NCBI GenBank assembly: GCA_027577415.1 | Contig: JANBQS010000486.1 | Span: 1-16,977 of the forward strand | From: Coemansia sp. RSA 922 | Lineage: Eukaryota > Kickxellomycota > Kickxellomycetes > Kickxellales > Kickxellaceae | DNA length: 16,977 nucleotides | Direction of reading: 5' to 3' | Part shown: in pieces, positions 15,355-16,977 of the stretch | Position numbering within the stretch: position 1 is the stretch's first letter | How the letters are laid out: each line of letters begins with the position of its first letter | The notes under the pieces: model-generated | Told to the model about the DNA's origin: nothing | The model's input: the letters and a program-made list of their open reading frames with translations, nothing else | Databases searched by the model: none | Made by a program: the position numbers and the translations under genes

Positions 15355-15953
15355 GGCGAGAGATGTAAGGTATTTGGGTTTACAAAAATAAAAGTGTGGA
15401 GAAGGAGAAAAAAAAAGAGAGAGAGAGGGAAGGTGGGCGCTCAACTTATAGCTGTTGCTACTCTTCGTCCATGGCCGCTGTTTGAAAACACAAGCCGTCT
15501 CCCACCTTTCCTCCCCTTTAGTTGTCAAAGGCAGTAATGACTTTGCCATTTGCATGCGTGCCTAAACAGAGACATGCAATTGGCCAGATACACTAAAAAG
15601 AAGGTTTAGCCTTGTGCTTACCAGCAGTGACGAAATCTTTTTTAAAAAGAAAAAAGGGACCCAGAATGTTCTTCTATTTCTCGACCAAGTATGTTGTACA
15701 TGTGCAATTATTAACACACTAACAAAATAAATGCAAGAGCAAAACCGAGCAATTCTCAAAGAGGCTATGAAACAAAACGTTGTGTAAATATGTGGGAAAT
15801 TTTTTGTTTATTTGATGGCGTCTTAAAGCGTCTAGACAGAAAGAAAGAAAAAAAGAGTCCAGAGCTTGCCACGCTAGAGTAGAGCGAGTCCTTCGAATGT
15901 AGGCATATACTCCAGCAATGTTAGAATCTGCCAAAAAATGGTTGGGGAGAGGT
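15355..15953. other. intergenic region, no gene seen
   Basis: These 599 bp between two small minus-strand genes hold a purine-rich plus-strand tract (15398-15435, the CT-rich leader of the 78-residue gene) and several AT-rich segments. A minus-strand GTAAGCAC at about 15613-15620 looks like a 5' splice site, but no exon with coding character adjoins it. Open frames here translate to low-complexity or unrecognised sequence. Confidence 0.45.
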
Positions 15954-16094
15954 TTAGCTACTAGTCGTAGTGGCACTGTTAGCTGGCCTATTCAACTGGA
16001 CTTTGCCAGAACCGCCCCTGATGGCACTACCAGCGTAAACAGGTGTAGCTGGCTGAGTAGTCGATGGAGTAGTGGTAGTGTTAGTGTCAGGCAT
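15954..16094 (-). CDS. Thr/Ser-rich microprotein, 46 residues
   Basis: An ATG at 16094 opens 46 codons ending in TAA at 15954. The product is Thr-rich at both ends (TNTTTTPSTTQPATP at 4-18, ATTTSS at the C-terminus). Its more ordered middle, VYAGSAIRGGSGKVQLNRP (19-37), is glycine-rich and basic. No signal peptide, membrane span or known motif is seen. A TATA box about 120 bp upstream and a pyrimidine-rich leader between support a real gene. It could also be the first exon of a longer gene. I do not recognise it. Confidence 0.45.
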   Translation of the reverse strand: MPDTNTTTTPSTTQPATPVYAGSAIRGGSGKVQLNRPANSATTTSS

Positions 16095-16213
16095 AGTTGA
16101 TGGGTGTTGGATGCGTTGGAGAAGAAGAAAAAAAGTAGTTGTGAGTGAGATATTGTGGTGAGGAGGAAAGAAAAAGAAAAAGGCGTCCTCTTGTGGCGAG
16201 GAAAAAGTGCTGC

Positions 16214-16221
16214 TTTATATA
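16214..16221 (-). promoter_or_regulatory. TATA box of the 46-residue microprotein gene
   Basis: TATATAAA on the minus strand, about 120 bp upstream of the ATG at 16094. Expected start of transcription near 16190 gives a CT-rich 5' UTR of about 95 nt. Confidence 0.5.
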
Positions 16222-16875
16222 TGTTTCCTCTGAGCGCAGTCCTTGCAAAAAATGCTGAGTAATGCTCTCAATGCTTTGCCCCGTTCCTACCCGACAAGAG
16301 GGAACTAGAAAGAAACGTGGCCGGAACGTGTTCTTTTCAGGCAGCAAGAGTAGGACTTTAAAAATACTTTCTTGTGTGGTTGGCGTTGACTGGAGAGGGG
16401 CTTTAAAGTCTGCCATTCCGATCACATCCCGATTGCCACACCTTTTTTTTTTCTTCTCCTCCAACTACTAGTTGTATCGGATTGACACTACGCCGCGTGG
16501 TAGAAAAAAGGTCAGGCAACTCATGTCCTGTGCATGCAAGCTTCACTTTATGATCAACTTATATTTACAATGCTGCATGGTTGACTGCAACAAGCTCATG
16601 TGTGGAATAACGAAAAAAACGCAAGCCACGCGGGAAAAACAAAAAAAGAATGGATTCTGGGCGATCACCAAACGACAACAAACATGACAACAGAGGAGGT
16701 GCCATTGCTATCTTCTCTTCTCTTCAGCTCCTTTTCTCCCCTTTGCTTTTTTATCCACTTTTACTCTGGTCACTCCACCTTTTTTTTGATTCTTTCGAAA
16801 AGCCCAGTTGACACACACCCCTCACTTGACTGCGCAGCTTGTTCAGGGTCTCCGAATCGCAGTTACAACGTCGAC

Positions 16876-16899
16876 TTTTTTTTTTTTTTTTTTTTTTTT
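16876..16899 (+). repeat. T24 homopolymer
   Basis: Twenty-four consecutive T near the right edge, likely part of a promoter for a gene beyond the window. Length may vary or be mis-sequenced. Confidence 0.8.
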
Positions 16900-16977
16900 A
16901 AAGCTCCGCCACACTGGCTACCAACGCCGAGTCTCGACAAAAAACAAAAAGAGCGGGAGAAATAAGTGTGCTATGGC

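Larger units (their letters stand above)
16095..16977. other. right flank: promoter of the 46-residue gene and unassigned AT-rich DNA
   Basis: The first 130 bp form the leader and TATA box of the minus-strand microprotein. The rest has pyrimidine-rich tracts, a T24 run (16876-16899) and A-rich segments. Open frames at 16087-16464 (-), 16262-16471 (+) and 16472-16687 (+) overlap and lack recognisable content. An ATG at 16973 after an A-rich stretch may start a gene that leaves the window, but only five bases are visible. Confidence 0.45.

Noticed and set aside
15355..15555. Longer start (15555) for the 78-residue protein
   Set aside because: The extra 67 residues come from the CT-rich leader and unrelated sequence; ATG 15354 has a better context.
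16087..16464. 125-codon minus-strand frame at the right flank
   Set aside because: It spans the TATA box and leader of the 46-residue gene and reads as low-complexity Ser/Phe/Leu.
16684..16965. Plus-strand frame beginning MTTEEVPLL
   Set aside because: Beyond the first codons it is Phe/Ser-rich translation of pyrimidine tracts including the T24 run; a first exon is possible but unsupported.

Overview
The window is nuclear DNA of an early-diverging fungus, most probably Coemansia or a close relative (Kickxellales, Zoopagomycota). The evidence is two members of a large family of fast-evolving F-box/LRR-like proteins that I know from Coemansia, a complex I NDUFA13 subunit, eukaryotic gene structure (one canonical GTAAGT...TAG intron, no ribosome binding sites or operons) and CT-rich leaders just upstream of several start codons. 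The genus call is an inference from protein style, not from a search. I see no tRNA, rRNA, transposon, virus or CRISPR array.

Layout. The left edge (1-1374) has a coiled-coil protein, possibly of the SIKE/FGFR1OP2 type, converging tail to tail with NDUFA13 (29 bp between stops). A 945-bp divergent promoter region follows, then a 995-residue Ser/Pro/Arg-rich, largely disordered protein (2320-5307, +). Its paralog, 1015 residues in two exons, lies in inverted orientation at 11563-14736 (-). The two paralogs face each other across about 6.3 kb that holds a secreted double-domain Cys-rich protein resembling pacifastin inhibitors (5449-5961, -), a kappa-class glutathione S-transferase with a likely peroxisomal C-terminus (6408-7055, +), two divergent F-box/LRR-like genes (7064-8761, - and 9382-11124, +) and a 50-residue C2HC zinc-finger microprotein (11300-11452, +). 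To the right are a 78-residue Cys-containing protein (15118-15354, -), a 46-residue Thr-rich microprotein behind a TATA box (15954-16094, -) and about 0.9 kb of AT-rich flank.

Function. Little suggests one pathway. The two well-understood genes serve respiration (NDUFA13) and probably peroxisomal/redox metabolism (GSTK). The most notable items are the inverted paralog pair with repeated PP-x-SP-[FL]-F motifs and a block of high nucleotide identity (possible gene conversion or inversion substrate), the pacifastin-like secreted protein in a fungus, the zinc-finger microprotein, and the very tight convergent gene pairs (8 and 29 bp between stop codons), which imply antisense-overlapping 3' UTRs. 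Start sites and the intron were read from the genomic sequence alone; there is no transcript support.
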